Part shown: positions 33,869 through 35,521 of the stretch, piece by piece
How the letters are laid out: each line of letters opens with the position of its first letter
Position numbering within the stretch: position 1 is the stretch's first letter
Assembly: GCA_020629845.1 (NCBI GenBank)
Contig: JAHDCQ010000020.1
Span: 1 to 35,521 of the forward strand
Direction: 5' to 3'
DNA: 35,521 bases
Source: Saprospiraceae bacterium
GTDB lineage: Bacteria; Bacteroidota; Bacteroidia; Chitinophagales; Saprospiraceae
Program-made: the position numbers and the translations under genes
The notes under the pieces: generated by a model
What the model was told of the DNA's origin: nothing
What the model saw: the letters and a program-made list of their open reading frames with translations, nothing else
Database searches by the model: none

Positions 33869-34980
33869 TTAAGGGGTATTGTATCATTGCGTAATTTAAA
33901 CGGCTCATTATAATTTGCATCTTCCCAAGTTGCTCGCATTGAATCTCCTAATTCCCAGCCTTTTTGAAATTTAAATTCCACACAACCACTTTTATTTGTC
34001 TTTCCACTTATTTCCAAAACGCCTTTCTCTTTTTTTAAAAAGACTTCAACATTTGGTTCTTTTATACATAGCGTGACTGTAGGTGTTTTAGAAGACTGCG
34101 TTGCTAATCCAACTATAACAGAAAAAACCAAAGGAAATAGCACAAAGAACTGTATTTGCCAACTTGGTGGCGGAAGTTTCCAATCTAAACGAACATTCTT
34201 ATTAGGATTAGGATATAATCCCCACGGAAATGCATTTTTTTTGATTCCTAAACCTCTTGTCTCTGCATTTTCCTCTGTTTTTTCTTCTAACAGATTAGCT
34301 TTAGTTTCTGAGTCTTCATTCGTTTTTTTCTCCTTTGGCATATCGGTTTTGGTTTCTGCAATTTCCTCTATTTCTTCCTCTTTAATCCCCTCATCAGGTA
34401 TATCTCTTAAGTTTCTTTTATCTATTTTCTCTTTGTTTCTCGATTTACCATTGACAAAGGTTTTCGCTTTTTTAAATGCTTGTTCTATGGTAGACCCATT
34501 GGATAGTGCTATATAAAACTCTTTAGATAAATTTATAGCATCTTCATCATGTACCTTAGAATTAGTAGCAATAATAGCATCAATGCCCGCTGCAAAAAAA
34601 TACTTCAATTGTGCCTTGTTGGAGCAACCATTTAAAAAGACCAATTTTATATTTTTCTCCATGCCAATTCGTTCAGCCAAAGAATCGCCGTCGCCTTTTT
34701 GATCTTCGAATAGTATAGATGAGCCATTAGAATGGCCTGCAAAGTGATAAATACATACACGGTTTTCATGGACTCTTAAGCGTTTATGTATATCTTTATA
34801 TCGAGCTGAATGAACACAATCTAGCTTGACTTGCTTTCTGATTACTGCTCGTTTTAATGCGTTCTCAATACCTTCCTCTTCCTCATCTAAATCTAAACCA
34901 TCATTATCGTCATTCGCTAAGGTGACAATAATAACAGGACGCCTAAAATAATTTATAATAGAAGTGAACACGTTATACAA
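33865..34980 (-). CDS. Membrane-anchored CHAT-domain (caspase-like) protein
   Basis: 371 aa from a TTG start at 34978-34980; no in-frame ATG exists upstream as far as the promoter at 35043-35073, which supports a non-ATG start. N-terminal CHAT domain about 14-175: RPVIIVTLANDDND (14-27), YHFAGHSNG (78-86) with predicted catalytic H83, LVFLNGCSNKAQ (113-124) with predicted catalytic C119, and IDAIIATNSKV (133-143). Then a Lys/Glu-rich linker (175-245), a single membrane helix (about 277-297, QFFVLFPLVFSVIVGLA) and a short C-terminal beta module (300-371; KTNKSGCVEFKF). There is no signal peptide, so the CHAT domain should be cytoplasmic and the tail periplasmic. CHAT proteins are Cys proteases related to caspases/separase; the target here is unknown. 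First gene of a three-gene operon. Confidence 0.85.
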   Translation of the reverse strand: MYNVFTSIINYFRRPVIIVTLANDDNDGLDLDEEEEGIENALKRAVIRKQVKLDCVHSARYKDIHKRLRVHENRVCIYHFAGHSNGSSILFEDQKGDGDSLAERIGMEKNIKLVFLNGCSNKAQLKYFFAAGIDAIIATNSKVHDEDAINLSKEFYIALSNGSTIEQAFKKAKTFVNGKSRNKEKIDKRNLRDIPDEGIKEEEIEEIAETKTDMPKEKKTNEDSETKANLLEEKTEENAETRGLGIKKNAFPWGLYPNPNKNVRLDWKLPPPSWQIQFFVLFPLVFSVIVGLATQSSKTPTVTLCIKEPNVEVFLKKEKGVLEISGKTNKSGCVEFKFQKGWELGDSMRATWEDANYNEPFKLRNDTIPLK

Positions 34981-35042
34981 ATTTGGATGATGAATAATTA
35001 ATGGGAAATCGAAAGATAAATGGGAAACGATAAGACCTGTCC

Positions 35043-35073
35043 CAAAATTATAAAATTTAGAACATTTTTCAAA
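35043..35073 (-). promoter_or_regulatory. Bacteroidota-type promoter for the CHAT operon
   Basis: On the minus strand TTTG (35070-35073), 19 nt, then TAATTTTG (35043-35050): an exact match to the TTTG-N19-TAnnTTTG consensus of the Bacteroidota primary sigma factor. Transcription would start near 35036, giving a leader of about 55 nt before the TTG start of the CHAT gene. Confidence 0.7.
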
Positions 35074-35156
35074 TTTTTACCTTTGATAATTTTTATGTAG
35101 AATGTACCGCGACGAACTTAAGGCAGCGCCATATTCATGCTTAAAAAGTGCATGCT

Positions 35157-35521
35157 CTAAAGTTTAATCTCCAAAAACACCGGACAATGATCCGAATGCA
35201 CCACATCCGTCAGTTGATAAGCATCTACAATCTTATCACTAATAGCCTTAGAAACACATTGATAATCAATGCGCCAACCCTTATTATTTTTCCGTGCGCC
35301 TGCGCGATAGCTCCACCAACTGTATTGTACTTTTTCAGGGTTTTTAATGCGAAAAGCATCTACGAAGCCGCCTTCTAGCCACTTCGTCATCCATTCGCGT
35401 TCTTCAGGCAGGAAACCCGATGATTTTTTATTGCGTACAGGGTCGTGGATGTCTATTTCGGTATGTGCGATATTGTAATCGCCTACTACTATTAGATTAG
35501 GACGTTCCTTAAGCAACTCCT
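35157..35521 (-). CDS. xth: Exodeoxyribonuclease III / AP endonuclease, C-terminal part (cut by window edge)
   Basis: About 121 codons of the C-terminal half; the frame stays open to the right edge, so the start lies outside the window. Motifs of the exonuclease III family: GDYNIAHTEID (Asp/Asn equal to E. coli D151/N153), GFLPEEREWM, WWSYRAGARKNNKGWRIDY (Asp equal to D229) and the C-terminal SDHCPV (equal to D258/H259). It cuts DNA at abasic sites in base-excision repair. It ends 176 bp upstream of the CHAT gene start, and the CHAT operon has its own promoter in this gap. Confidence 0.93.
   Translation of the reverse strand, partial: ELLKERPNLIVVGDYNIAHTEIDIHDPVRNKKSSGFLPEEREWMTKWLEGGFVDAFRIKNPEKVQYSWWSYRAGARKNNKGWRIDYQCVSKAISDKIVDAYQLTDVVHSDHCPVFLEIKL

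Noticed and set aside
34073-34516. 147-aa plus-strand ORF opposite the CHAT gene
   Set aside because: Ser/Phe-rich shadow of the Lys/Glu linker; antisense to a gene with recognisable CHAT motifs and a promoter.
1-35521. tRNA/rRNA genes, CRISPR arrays, transposases
   Set aside because: No T-loop/acceptor pairs, regularly spaced direct repeats or DDE transposase motifs were seen on either strand.

Overview
The window looks like a chromosomal segment of a Bacteroidota bacterium, probably of the Saprospiraceae/Chitinophagia side of the phylum. Evidence: an Omp28-like secreted protein with a type IX secretion tail, a choice-of-anchor-B surface protein ending in a HagA-like module, a TonB with a long proline-rich/coiled-coil linker, an FeS-BCP photolyase, Bacteroidota-type promoters (TTTG-N19-TAnnTTTG) in place of E. 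coli-type ones, little Shine-Dalgarno signal, and AT-rich DNA. No tRNA, rRNA, CRISPR array or transposase gene was seen. One gene (xth) runs off the right edge.

Layout. 0-6 kb: an unknown ORF; a translationally overlapped minus-strand cassette of sugar-nucleotide epimerase, glycosyltransferase and cytochrome P450; then, divergently, a (6-4)-type FeS photolyase coupled to an SRPBCC gene. 6-13.8 kb: a secreted Omp28-like protein; a compact minus-strand run purE - flavin reductase - tilS - iodotyrosine-deiodinase-like nitroreductase; a divergent DinB-like gene; folC and a TonB protein. 14-18.3 kb: minus-strand SCO lipoprotein, small lipoprotein and engB (joined by 1-nt TAATG overlaps), then a methyltransferase and an S41 peptidase. 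18.4-24.5 kb: a large secreted plus-strand protein, then a minus-strand two-component system downstream of hemL. 24.7-27.8 kb: trehalose synthase fused to a maltokinase-like domain. 28-35 kb: AT-rich DNA with a cell-surface/signalling locus. Here a promoter drives a membrane-tethered CHAT protease-like protein, a secreted beta-sandwich protein and a lipoprotein with a duplicated Cys module, facing a convergent lipoprotein that has a strict six-residue proline repeat.

The strongest candidate for an undescribed system is the 28-35 kb CHAT locus. The CHAT protein is predicted to put a His/Cys protease fold in the cytoplasm and a small beta-sandwich in the periplasm, and its operon partners are exported proteins. 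This suggests envelope sensing coupled to cytoplasmic proteolysis, but the function is inference only.

The second theme is non-coding. Nearly every larger intergenic gap holds a long inverted repeat. One, at 13969-14310, is a composite flanked by 8-bp direct repeats that overlap the stop codon of the SCO gene, like a non-autonomous mobile element. Other points of note: a dehalogenase triad (Glu/Tyr/Lys) in the nitroreductase, an Asp-to-Asn change in the HGD motif of the fused maltokinase, and a TTG start for hemL.
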